Shown: positions 1-8,498 of the stretch, in pieces
How positions within the stretch are numbered: the stretch's first letter is position 1
Layout of the letters: each line of letters starts with the position of its first letter
Assembly: GCA_964369975.1 (NCBI GenBank)
Contig: CAYJFZ010000001.1
Location: forward strand, 217,702-281,701
Length of the DNA stretch: 64,000 bases
From: RGIG3102 sp964369975
GTDB taxonomy: Bacteria > Bacillota > Clostridia > Oscillospirales > Ruminococcaceae
Direction: 5' to 3'
Made by a program: the position numbers and the translations under genes
The notes under the pieces: generated by a model
What the model was told of the DNA's origin: nothing
The model's database searches: none
The model's input: only the letters and a program-made list of their open reading frames with translations

Positions 1-2
1 AT

Positions 3-1721
3 AACTGCAATCAGCTAACAAAAAAAGACATCCAGCAAAAAGTAACTGTAAGTGGCTGGGTTGATACTATAAGAGACCACGGTGGCGTTATCTTTATAGA
101 TTTGCGTGATCATTTTGGTACTGTTCAAGTAGTAGTGCACGATGAGAGCATGCTTTTAAATGTTCATCGTGAAACTGTTATAAGCGTAACGGGTACTGTT
201 ATGGCAAGAGAAGATGATGCGATAAACACAAAACTTACAACAGGTGAAATTGAAGTGCATACACAGGCACTTGAAATTTTAGGGCCAAGTAGAAATATGC
301 TACCTTTTGAAATTTCTTCTTCTAAGCAAACAAGAGAAGATGTCAGGTTAAAGTATCGCTACTTAGACTTAAGAAACCCAGAACTACAAAAAAATATCTT
401 ATTAAGAGCTAAGGTAATTAGCTTTTTAAGAAGACAAATGGAAGACTTAGGCTTTGTTGATTTTCAAACGCCTATACTAACTTCTTCTTCACCAGAAGGC
501 GCAAGAGACTATTTAGTGCCATCAAGAAAACATCCAGGAGAATTTTATGCCTTACCACAAAGCCCACAACAATTCAAACAATTGTTAATGGTATCAGGCT
601 TTGATAGATACTATCAAATCGCTCCTTGTTTTAGAGATGAAGATGCAAGAGGAGACAGATCTCCTGGCGAATTTTATCAATTAGACTTTGAAATGTCTTT
701 TGCAGAGCAAGAAGATGTATTTAAAGTGGGTGAGGAAGTATTATACAACACATTCAAAGAATTCACAGATAAAAAAGTGTCCCCTATACCTTTTCAAAGA
801 ATACCTTTTAATGAAGCTATGCTAAAATACGGCTCAGACAAACCTGACTTAAGAAACCCTTTAATAATAGAAGATTTAACTGAATTTTTTAGCGATGTAG
901 ATTTTCCAATATTTAAAGGCAAGCCTGTTCGTGGTATAGTAGCTCCTTGCGCAAACAGACCAAAGAGCTTTTTTGAAGCCTCATTAAAGTTTGCTGAAAG
1001 TATCGGTATGAAAGGTCTTGGCTATTTAACATTTAAAGATGGCTCTTTCAAAGGCCCTATTGATAAATTCTTAAGCGAAGAAAAAAGAGATACTTTAATT
1101 AAGCAAACGAATATGAAAGATGGAGATACAGTTTTCTTTGTTTGCGATTCTAAAACTGTGGTAAACAACTTAGCTGGCCAAATTAGAAAATGGCTGGGTG
1201 AAACTTTAGAATTAATTGATAAAGACAGATTTGATTTTTGCTATATAGTAGATTTTCCTATGTACGAGTTAAATCCTGATACAAAGAAAATCGACTTTAC
1301 TCATAACCCGTTTTCTATGCCTCAAGGTGGCTTAGAAGCTTTAAACACAAAAGACCCTCTTGACATTTTTGCTTACCAGTACGACATTGTTTGTAACGGT
1401 GTAGAGCTTTCTTCAGGCGCTGTAAGAAACCACAACCCTGAAATTATGAAAAAGGCTTTTGATATTGCAGGCTACGGCGAAGAAGAATTGCAAACAAAAT
1501 TTGGCGCTTTATATACAGCTTTCCAATTCGGTGCACCTCCTCATGCGGGCATGGCTCCTGGTATTGATAGGATGGTAATGCTTATAGCCGAAGAAGAAAC
1601 TATAAGAGATGTTATCGCCTTCCCATTAAATGGCGCAGCTCAAGACTTAATGATGGGCGCACCATCACCTGTTTTAAAAACACAGCTTGAAGATGTTCAC
1701 ATCAGAGTAAGCGAAATCTAA
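3..1721 (+). CDS. aspS: Aspartate-tRNA ligase (AspRS), 5' end outside window
   Basis: Class II aminoacyl-tRNA synthetase that charges tRNA-Asp in the cytoplasm. The reading frame is open from the window edge: the codons before the first in-frame TTG (102) encode the N-terminal anticodon-binding OB fold (VSGWVDTIRDHGG), so the true start lies upstream. Visible motifs are the flipping-loop region SSSPEGARDYLVPSR, class II motif 2 with FRDEDARGDRSPGEFYQLD, an inserted GAD-type domain in the middle, and motif 3 (GMAPGIDRMVML). About 572 residues are present of a usual 590. The catalytic core (SPGEFYQLDFEMSF, HNPFSMPQGGLEALNTKDPLDI, SSGAVRNHNPEIM) resembles, from memory, the alphaproteobacterial form more than the common DLRADRQPEFTQ form of Firmicutes. 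A terminator follows directly. Confidence 0.97.
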   Translation, partial: NCNQLTKKDIQQKVTVSGWVDTIRDHGGVIFIDLRDHFGTVQVVVHDESMLLNVHRETVISVTGTVMAREDDAINTKLTTGEIEVHTQALEILGPSRNMLPFEISSSKQTREDVRLKYRYLDLRNPELQKNILLRAKVISFLRRQMEDLGFVDFQTPILTSSSPEGARDYLVPSRKHPGEFYALPQSPQQFKQLLMVSGFDRYYQIAPCFRDEDARGDRSPGEFYQLDFEMSFAEQEDVFKVGEEVLYNTFKEFTDKKVSPIPFQRIPFNEAMLKYGSDKPDLRNPLIIEDLTEFFSDVDFPIFKGKPVRGIVAPCANRPKSFFEASLKFAESIGMKGLGYLTFKDGSFKGPIDKFLSEEKRDTLIKQTNMKDGDTVFFVCDSKTVVNNLAGQIRKWLGETLELIDKDRFDFCYIVDFPMYELNPDTKKIDFTHNPFSMPQGGLEALNTKDPLDIFAYQYDIVCNGVELSSGAVRNHNPEIMKKAFDIAGYGEEELQTKFGALYTAFQFGAPPHAGMAPGIDRMVMLIAEEETIRDVIAFPLNGAAQDLMMGAPSPVLKTQLEDVHIRVSEI

Positions 1722-1730
1722 AATAAAATA

Positions 1731-1766
1731 AAAAAGCTGAAAGCAGTCGCTTTCAGCTTTTTGTTG
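1731..1766 (+). terminator. Terminator of aspS
   Basis: Hairpin with arms GCTGAAAAGC and GCTTTCAGC (one bulged A), followed by a T run, nine bases after the aspS stop. Confidence 0.8.
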
Positions 1767-1855
1767 TAAAAATATATTTTCACTTTTATGTATAAAAATT
1801 TAAAACTATGCAAACAATATAGATAAATCATATAAAACATATCGGAGGACAATGT

Positions 1856-2575
1856 ATGAGCAACAAATTTTTCGGCTCTTTGGGCGAAAAAGCAAAAGGT
1901 AATGCTTTAATAATAATTTTAGCTGTTGCTGTTATCGGCGCTGGTGTTTATTCTTATAACACAGTTAATGATATAAACGACAAGCTAAAAGACCAACAAC
2001 TACAAGACATAACTGTAACTAATCCACCCTCGCAAGAACAAGAGGTAACAGACACTCAAACTGAGCAAAACAATGTGCCACTACCTCAAAAAACAACCGC
2101 ACCAACTCCGAGCACAAGCCCCACTATATCCCCCTCGCCTTCTCCTACTGCCCCTATTACCGAAACCGTAACTCAGCCAAAGTTTACTCTACCAGTAGAC
2201 GGTAAAATTTACGCAGCATTTTCAGGTAATGAATTAGTTTATAACCGTACCTTAGATGATTGGCGCACTCACAACGGTGTTGATATTACAGCTACAAAGG
2301 ACTCAGCTGTATATTCAGGCGCAGACGGCGAAGTAAAGGCTGTGTATGAAGACGGGCTATTAGGCTATGTTGTAGAGATACAGCATACAGATTTTTTAGC
2401 AAGATACTGTGGCTTAAATGTTAAAACTTTTGTAAAAGTAGGCGATAGCGTAAAGCAAGGACAAAGTATAGGCTCAGTTGGAACTATTCCTTTAGAGCTT
2501 AGCGATGAAAGTCATATCCATCTTGAAATCATTGTTGATGGAGTAGCCATTGACCCTAAAAACATTTTAAATTAA
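1856..2575 (+). CDS. SpoIIQ-like membrane-anchored M23 (LytM) peptidase
   Basis: A 239-residue protein with a short cytoplasmic N-terminus, one membrane segment (about 16-34), a Pro/Thr/Ser-rich linker (about 75-107) and a C-terminal LytM/M23 domain (about 110-239). The zinc-site pattern is present: HxxxD at H139 and D143, and HxH at H220 and H222. The stretch LVYNRTLDDWRTHNGVDI matches what I recall of SpoIIQ, the forespore membrane partner of SpoIIIAH in the engulfment channel. The usual YxHL tyrosine-histidine region reads RYCGLN, so one commonly conserved histidine is absent and catalysis is uncertain. RBS GGAGG lies just before the ATG. It is monocistronic between two terminators. It could instead be a vegetative LytM factor, but the other spo genes in the window support a sporulation role. 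Confidence 0.75.
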   Translation: MSNKFFGSLGEKAKGNALIIILAVAVIGAGVYSYNTVNDINDKLKDQQLQDITVTNPPSQEQEVTDTQTEQNNVPLPQKTTAPTPSTSPTISPSPSPTAPITETVTQPKFTLPVDGKIYAAFSGNELVYNRTLDDWRTHNGVDITATKDSAVYSGADGEVKAVYEDGLLGYVVEIQHTDFLARYCGLNVKTFVKVGDSVKQGQSIGSVGTIPLELSDESHIHLEIIVDGVAIDPKNILN

Positions 2576-2578
2576 TTT

Positions 2579-2612
2579 AAAAGTATGAGTAAAATTTTTA
2601 CTCATACTTTTT
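2579..2612 (+). terminator. Terminator of the SpoIIQ-like gene
   Basis: Long hairpin with arms AAAGTATGAGTAAAA and TTTTACTCATACTTT, ending in a T run, just after the stop codon. Confidence 0.85.
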
Positions 2613-2661
2613 TACATATATATAAGAATATTATATTTATATTAAATAATTTCTATTATTA

Positions 2662-2690
2662 TTGAAAAAAGTAAGATTTTGTGTTAAAAT
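2662..2690 (+). promoter_or_regulatory. SigA-type promoter of the polysaccharide operon
   Basis: TTGAAA (2662-2667), a 17-base spacer and TAAAAT (2685-2690), 32 bases before the rfbC start. This is the only good promoter before the six-gene operon. Confidence 0.75.
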
Positions 2691-2722
2691 AGTACGATAA
2701 ACAAATTATTAAGAGGTGGATT

Positions 2723-3289
2723 ATGCCAAAATTTGAATTTATAAAAAATGAAATAGAGGGCTTAGTTGTTATTAAGCCAACAGTTTTCGGAGATGAAAGA
2801 GGCTTTTTTTTAGAAACTTACCATAAAGAGGAGTTTGTAAAAGGTGGAGTTTGTGTTGACTTTGTTCAAGACAATCACTCAAAAAGTACTAAGGGCGTTT
2901 TAAGAGGCTTACATTTTCAAACAGAGAATACTCAAGGCAAGTTAGTAAGAGTAATTCAAGGTGAAGTTTTTGATGTGGCTGTAGATTTAAGACCAAATAG
3001 CAAGACTTTCGGCAAATGGTACGGCCTTGTTTTATCAGCTGAAAATAAGCTCCAATTTTATGTGCCAAAAGGCTTTGCACACGGTTTTTTAGTTCTTAGT
3101 GATGAGGCTGAATTCGTTTATAAATGTGATGATATTTATAACCCTTCAAAAGAAGGTGGTATACCTTATGATGATGAAAGTATCGGCATTGAATGGCCTT
3201 TACTTTCTTGCGAAGTTAAATTAAGTGATAAAGATAAATTACATAAATCATTTAAAGAGCAAGATTTCATTGAATTTAAAAAGTATTAA
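2723..3289 (+). CDS. rfbC: dTDP-4-dehydrorhamnose 3,5-epimerase family protein
   Basis: Cupin-fold sugar-nucleotide epimerase of the RmlC/RfbC family, 188 residues, which is the normal length. The family signature GVLRGLHFQ contains the catalytic-base histidine at H64, and KLVRVIQGEVFDVAVDLR is the conserved core strand. RmlC converts dTDP-4-keto-6-deoxyglucose to dTDP-4-keto-L-rhamnose. First gene of the operon, 13 bases before the exporter permease and preceded by AAGAGGTGG. The partners rmlA, rmlB and rmlD are not in this window, so the product could be L-rhamnose or another epimerised deoxysugar. Confidence 0.93.
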   Translation: MPKFEFIKNEIEGLVVIKPTVFGDERGFFLETYHKEEFVKGGVCVDFVQDNHSKSTKGVLRGLHFQTENTQGKLVRVIQGEVFDVAVDLRPNSKTFGKWYGLVLSAENKLQFYVPKGFAHGFLVLSDEAEFVYKCDDIYNPSKEGGIPYDDESIGIEWPLLSCEVKLSDKDKLHKSFKEQDFIEFKKY

Positions 3290-3302
3290 TTAGGAGAATT
3301 TT

Positions 3303-4082
3303 ATGCTTAAGAATAAAAACTCTATTCTCAAATATAGATTTTTATTACAAAATCTTATTTCAAGAGATTTAAAAATAAAATATCGTAGAAGTGTTTTGGG
3401 GATATTATGGAGTGTTTTAAATCCATTGTTTATGATGCTTATAATGACAGCCGTTTTCACATCTATTTTTAGATTTGATATTGAGAATTACCCGGTTTAC
3501 TTATTATCAGGTCAGTTATTATTTACATTCTTTAATGAGTCTACAAATGCTGCTATGGCAAGCGTTTTGCAGTCCGCTTCATTAATTAAAAAAGTATATA
3601 TGCCAAAATACATCTTCCCTTTAGAAAAAGTAATTTTTTCTTTAGTGAATCATATTTTTTCAACAGTAGCTTTAATATTAGTTATGCTAATTACTAAAGC
3701 GCCGATTACACCTGTTTTACCATTTATAATCCTGCCTATATTCCTATTGTTTATATTTAATTTAGGCGCTGGCTTATTTTTATCTTCTTTTGCAATCTTT
3801 TTTAGAGATATAATGCATTTTTGGAGTGTGTTTATAACAGCCTTAACTTATGCTACTCCTATTTTTTATCCAGAGGATTTAATAATAGGAACATTAATAG
3901 AGCCTTTTATAAAACTAAACCCTTTATACTGGTACATTTCATCTTATAGGGGGATAGTATTAGATGGCACTTTGCCATCATTTGAGGCAATATTAATTTG
4001 TTGCTTATTCTCAGCTTTATCACTTTCTGTTGGTATTTTTGCTTTTAGAAAAGGGCAAGATAAATTCATTTTATATATTTAG
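3303..4082 (+). CDS. ABC-2 type polysaccharide exporter permease (Wzm/TagG-like)
   Basis: A 259-residue integral membrane protein with about six hydrophobic segments and the typical N-terminus of this family (YRFLLQNLISRDLKIKYRRS followed by LGILWSVLNPLFMML). It forms the channel of an exporter for lipid-linked polysaccharide or teichoic-acid-like polymer. RBS AGGAG precedes the ATG; the gene is 13 bases after rfbC and 9 bases before its ATPase, so the two are co-translated partners. The substrate is inferred from the adjoining glycosyltransferases. Confidence 0.9.
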   Translation: MLKNKNSILKYRFLLQNLISRDLKIKYRRSVLGILWSVLNPLFMMLIMTAVFTSIFRFDIENYPVYLLSGQLLFTFFNESTNAAMASVLQSASLIKKVYMPKYIFPLEKVIFSLVNHIFSTVALILVMLITKAPITPVLPFIILPIFLLFIFNLGAGLFLSSFAIFFRDIMHFWSVFITALTYATPIFYPEDLIIGTLIEPFIKLNPLYWYISSYRGIVLDGTLPSFEAILICCLFSALSLSVGIFAFRKGQDKFILYI

Positions 4083-4091
4083 GAGATAGAT

Positions 4092-4823
4092 ATGCAACCT
4101 TTAGTAAAACTTGAAAATGTTTCAATAAAGTTTAATTTAGCTAGTGAAAAAGTAGATAATTTAAAAGAATTTTTTATAAAAAAACTACGAGGTTCTTTAA
4201 AATTTGAAGAGTTTTGGGCGCTAAATGATGTCAGTATAGAAATTATGCCTGGGGATGTTTATGGTCTTGTAGGCCTTAATGGCTCTGGCAAAAGTACTTT
4301 ATTAAAAATCATTGCAGGCGTTTTAAAGCCTACAAAGGGCAGTGTTACAACTGTTGGTAATATCGCTCCATTAATCGAGCTTGGCGCAGGCTTTGATATG
4401 GACTTAACTGCAAGAGAAAACATTTATTTAAACGGAGCTATTTTAGGCTTTTCAAAAAAATATATTGATGAGCATTTTGATGAAATTGTTGAGTTTTCAG
4501 AGCTTAGTGAATTCTTAGATGTTCCATTAAAAAACTACTCTTCTGGTATGGTGGCAAGGATAGCCTTTGCTATTGCCACTTCAACAAATCCTGATATACT
4601 TATCGCTGATGAAATTTTAGCAGTTGGCGACTACACTTTTCAGGAAAAATGCGAAGAGAGAATAAAATCTTTAATTCAAAATGGTACTACTGTTATTTTA
4701 GTATCGCACTCAATTGGACAAATAGAAAGATTATGTAATAAGGCTTCTTGGCTTGAAAAAGGCCGTTTATTAAAAAGTGGAAACACTCAAGAAGTTTGTA
4801 AATTATATAGTGAGAAATATTAA
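4092..4823 (+). CDS. ABC transporter ATPase for polysaccharide export (Wzt/TagH-like, short form)
   Basis: Nucleotide-binding subunit of 243 residues. Walker A is GLNGSGKST (61-69), the signature region is LKNYSSGMVARIAFA, and Walker B is DILIADEILAVGD with the H-loop SHS downstream. The SSGM signature and the ILAVGD motif are typical of the Wzt/TagH/RfbE group that works with ABC-2 permeases. There is no C-terminal carbohydrate-binding domain as in long Wzt proteins, which suggests export without recognition of a capped chain end. It follows the permease by 9 bases and is one base from the next start. Confidence 0.92.
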   Translation: MQPLVKLENVSIKFNLASEKVDNLKEFFIKKLRGSLKFEEFWALNDVSIEIMPGDVYGLVGLNGSGKSTLLKIIAGVLKPTKGSVTTVGNIAPLIELGAGFDMDLTARENIYLNGAILGFSKKYIDEHFDEIVEFSELSEFLDVPLKNYSSGMVARIAFAIATSTNPDILIADEILAVGDYTFQEKCEERIKSLIQNGTTVILVSHSIGQIERLCNKASWLEKGRLLKSGNTQEVCKLYSEKY

Positions 4824-4824
4824 T

Positions 4825-6687
4825 ATGGATGATAATAATAAGATTTTAAACGAGCAAGATAGCCCCTTAAAATTTATTAAGCGAAATGTTAATCCAAAGA
4901 GAATTTTAGCGCTTTTAAATAGAGGCGCTACTTCTTTAAGTAAAGAAGGCTTTGAGGCTACTTTTAGAAAAATCGACTTTAGAGTAAGGCTTATGCTAAA
5001 ATTAGACGCCTATAAACATCGCTTAGACATCCCTTTAAAAAAAGACTTAGCTTTTCAAAGAAAGGCTTCGTTTGTTTTTATGCCAAAAATTAGCATAGTA
5101 GTGCCTTTATACAATACAAAAGAGAAGTTTTTAGTACAGCTATTAGAAAGTGTTATAAACCAAAGCTATCAAAATTATGAGCTTGTTTTAGTAGATGCTT
5201 CCGATAAAATAGATCTTACTAAAATAATAAATAAATACAAAAATGAAAAAATCATATATAAAAAACTAAGCGAGAATAACGGCATCAGCGAAAACACTAA
5301 CGCAGGCTTTAGTTTATGCACAGGGGATTATATTTCGCTATTAGACCACGATGACACCCTATCTTTAAATGCCTTGTATGAAAATGTAAAGGCGATAAAT
5401 GAAACAGGCGCTGACATGCTTTATAGTGATGAAGTTGTTTTGGATGAAAATTTTAAAAAATTAGTGAGCTATCATTTTAAAATTAAGTATGCTCCTGATT
5501 CATTAAGAAGTAATAATTACATCACTCATTTTTTAGTATTTAAAAAAGAATTATTTGATGAAGTAGGCCCTTTTTTACAAAAAGAATACGACGGCGCACA
5601 AGACTATGATTTAATCCTTCGCCTATCTGAAAAAGCAAAATGTATTCACCATATACCAAAGGTTTTGTATTATTGGAGAGCACATATAAACTCAACAGCC
5701 TTAGATATGAAAAGCAAAATGTATGCTTTTGTAGCAGGACAAAAAGCTATACAAGCGCATTTAAAAAGGCTTGATTTAAAAGGCGAAGTGCTAATAAATA
5801 AGGAATACCCCGGTAGCTATACTGTAAAATACGCAATAGATTCTAAGCCTTTAGTAAGCATAATTATCCCAAATAAAGACCATGTTGAAGACTTATCAAA
5901 ATGTATAAAAAGTATTTTTGAGTTTGGTTCTTGGGATAACTTAGAAATAGTAATTGTTGAAAATAACTCTACTACTGATGAAATTTTTACTTACTATGAA
6001 GAACTTATTAAAACATACGATAATATAAAAATTGCAAAATACAAAGGTGAATTTAATTTTTCTAAAATTTGTAATTTTGGAGTAAGTAATTCAAAAGGCG
6101 AGTATATTTTATTATTAAATAATGATATTGAATTTATAAAAGCCGATGCCATTCCTTCTTTATTGCAGTTTTGCCAAAGAAGTGATGTAGCAACTGTCGG
6201 CGCAAAACTTTTATACCCTGATAACACCATACAGCACGCAGGGGTAATAGTGGGCATTAACTCATCAGCAGGCCATAGCCACAAAGGCTTAGATGCCACT
6301 TCACCTGGCGATATGTATCGCTTAGTGACAGCTCAAAACTATCTTGGAGTTACTGGTGCTTGTTTGATGACAAAAAGAAGTTTGTATGAAAAAAATCCTT
6401 TAAATGAGGATATTTTTGCTGTCGCTTATAACGATGTAGACTACTGCCTAAACTTATACAAACAAGGCTATTTAAGCGTTTATACCCCTGAATGCCTTGC
6501 ATATCACCATGAGGGTAAATCAAGGGGCCTTGATAAGGTTTTGACACAAAGCCAGACAAAAAGCCAAGAAAGATACTTAAGGGAAAAAGCGGCTTTTTAT
6601 GATAAGTGGAGTGAGTTTTTTGATTATAATGATCCATATTATAACCCACACTTTACACTTTTATACGATAACTACGGGTACAAATAA
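4825..6687 (+). CDS. Glycosyltransferase with two GT2 domains
   Basis: A 620-residue cytoplasmic or membrane-peripheral protein with two GT-A fold family 2 domains. Domain 1 starts with KISIVVPLYNT and carries the nucleotide-sugar DHDD motif; domain 2 starts with LVSIIIPNKDH and has LLNNDIEF in the DxD position. The N-terminal 90 residues form a basic helical region. I chose ATG 4825, one base after the ATPase stop, over an in-frame GTG at 4777 that lies inside the previous gene. It presumably adds alternating residues to a surface polysaccharide; the sugars cannot be told from sequence. The downstream gene is a paralog. Confidence 0.9.
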   Translation: MDDNNKILNEQDSPLKFIKRNVNPKRILALLNRGATSLSKEGFEATFRKIDFRVRLMLKLDAYKHRLDIPLKKDLAFQRKASFVFMPKISIVVPLYNTKEKFLVQLLESVINQSYQNYELVLVDASDKIDLTKIINKYKNEKIIYKKLSENNGISENTNAGFSLCTGDYISLLDHDDTLSLNALYENVKAINETGADMLYSDEVVLDENFKKLVSYHFKIKYAPDSLRSNNYITHFLVFKKELFDEVGPFLQKEYDGAQDYDLILRLSEKAKCIHHIPKVLYYWRAHINSTALDMKSKMYAFVAGQKAIQAHLKRLDLKGEVLINKEYPGSYTVKYAIDSKPLVSIIIPNKDHVEDLSKCIKSIFEFGSWDNLEIVIVENNSTTDEIFTYYEELIKTYDNIKIAKYKGEFNFSKICNFGVSNSKGEYILLLNNDIEFIKADAIPSLLQFCQRSDVATVGAKLLYPDNTIQHAGVIVGINSSAGHSHKGLDATSPGDMYRLVTAQNYLGVTGACLMTKRSLYEKNPLNEDIFAVAYNDVDYCLNLYKQGYLSVYTPECLAYHHEGKSRGLDKVLTQSQTKSQERYLREKAAFYDKWSEFFDYNDPYYNPHFTLLYDNYGYK

Positions 6688-8498
6688 TGCAAAAAATTAA
6701 ACGAATAAAAGAGCTTTTCCTTTTAGCTTTTCAATATATTAAAGAAGATGGTATTTTTACCACTTTTAAAAGGAGCTTGTTGTTTTTTAAAAGAAGACTT
6801 CGCTCTAAAAAAGGCAGGTTCTTACCACCTAAAAAGCAATTAGAATTACAAAGAAGTTATAAGTCAGATAGCATTAAAGATGGGCTTATATCTGTTGTTA
6901 CTGCACTTTATAACACAGATTTAGAGCATTTAAAAGACTATGTTGATAGCTTTTTAAATCAAAGTTATCAATATAAACAGCTCGTTTTAGTTGATGCAAG
7001 TGATGATGCTCACAAGGCTGTGGGCGAGTATATCTTATCCCTTAATAGCGATGAAATTTTTTATCATAAATTGAGTGAAAACAAAGGAATTAGCGAAAAT
7101 ACAAACATTGCAGTATCTTTTGCAAAGGGTGAATACATTTGTTTAGCTGACCACGATGATATACTATCCCTTGATGCCTTATACCAGATGGCAAAGGCGA
7201 TAGATACTCATAAAGCTGACTTTATCTACTCAGATGAAGCCTTATTTTCAAAAGACTATACTAAGCCTATTGTAGCGCATTTTAAGCCTGATTTTAGCTA
7301 TTATTATTTAACTAACTGCAACTATATCTGCCATTTAGCTTGCATAAAAACTTCTTTGTTTTTAAAAGTGGGTGGTTTAGTCAGCGATTTTAACGGCGCT
7401 CAAGACCACGATTTATTTTTAAAATTATCAGAGATAAAAGATATTAAAATCCACCATATCCCAAAGGTGCTTTACTACTGGAGGGTGCATGAAAATTCAA
7501 CGAGTAGCGGAATTGGTGCAAAGCCTTATGTGACGCAAAATGCAATTTCTGCTATAAATGCCCACCTAAAAAGAAAAGGTATAAAAGCAAAGGCTCAAAA
7601 AGGCTTGTTTGAAAGCACTTATAAGATAAATTACGATATAGAAAACGAGATAAAAGTAAGCATTGTAATTCCTAACAAAGACCATATTGATGACTTAGAA
7701 AAATGCTTAAAAAGTGTATATGAAAAAACGAGGTATCAAAATTTTGAAGTTGTGGTAGTTGAAAATAATTCAACACAAAAAGAGACATTTAGCTACTATG
7801 AAAAAATCAAAACTCAGTATGAAAATTTAAGCGTAATACATTATCAGGGCGATTTCAACTTTGCAAAAATCAATAATTTTGCTATAAACTCTTTAGACTC
7901 CGATGCCTTTTTGATGCTCAATAACGACATTGAAATAATAAACGAGGGCTGGCTTAGTGAGATGGTGAGTTTATTAAATCAAGAAAATGTTGGCATAGTG
8001 GGCGCAATGCTCTACTACGAAGATGATACAGTGCAACACGCAGGTGTTATAACAGGCCTTGGCGGTTTTGCTGGCCATAGCCATAAGTATCATAAAAGAA
8101 ATAAAAGCGGGTATATGTTCCGCTTAGCTTGTGTGCAAAACCTATCTTGTGTTACTGCTGCTTGTCTATTAGTTTCTAAAAAAGCTTTTATGGCTGTAGA
8201 CGGTATGGACGAAGGATTTAAGGTGGCATTTAACGATGTTGATTTCTGCTTGAATGTAAGGGATGCGGGCTACGATGTGCTATTTACACCTTATTCTATG
8301 GCCTATCACTATGAAAGTAAATCAAGAGGCCTTGACAATAAAGACAAGGCGAAAAAAGAGCGATTTGAAAACGAGCGAATTTTATTAAAAACAAAGCATC
8401 CTGATTTATTAAACGATCCGTTTTATAATATTAATTTAACAAAAGACTCAGAAGATTTTACTGAGAGCAGGAGCACCATTAAATATGAAGAATTTTAA
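6687..8498 (+). CDS. Glycosyltransferase with two GT2 domains, paralog of preceding gene
   Basis: A 603-residue double GT2 protein with the same layout as its neighbour: a basic N-terminus, domain 1 with VTALYNT and ADHDDILSLDALY, and domain 2 with VSIVIPNKDHIDDLEKCLKS and LMLNNDIEI. The ATG shares its A with the TAA of the previous gene, so translation is coupled. The two proteins align along their whole length (GISENTN, IHHIPKVLYYWR, YHYESKSRGLD or YHHEGKSRGLD), showing tandem duplication followed by divergence. Two bifunctional transferases could build a repeat unit of up to four linkages. Confidence 0.9.
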   Translation: MQKIKRIKELFLLAFQYIKEDGIFTTFKRSLLFFKRRLRSKKGRFLPPKKQLELQRSYKSDSIKDGLISVVTALYNTDLEHLKDYVDSFLNQSYQYKQLVLVDASDDAHKAVGEYILSLNSDEIFYHKLSENKGISENTNIAVSFAKGEYICLADHDDILSLDALYQMAKAIDTHKADFIYSDEALFSKDYTKPIVAHFKPDFSYYYLTNCNYICHLACIKTSLFLKVGGLVSDFNGAQDHDLFLKLSEIKDIKIHHIPKVLYYWRVHENSTSSGIGAKPYVTQNAISAINAHLKRKGIKAKAQKGLFESTYKINYDIENEIKVSIVIPNKDHIDDLEKCLKSVYEKTRYQNFEVVVVENNSTQKETFSYYEKIKTQYENLSVIHYQGDFNFAKINNFAINSLDSDAFLMLNNDIEIINEGWLSEMVSLLNQENVGIVGAMLYYEDDTVQHAGVITGLGGFAGHSHKYHKRNKSGYMFRLACVQNLSCVTAACLLVSKKAFMAVDGMDEGFKVAFNDVDFCLNVRDAGYDVLFTPYSMAYHYESKSRGLDNKDKAKKERFENERILLKTKHPDLLNDPFYNINLTKDSEDFTESRSTIKYEEF

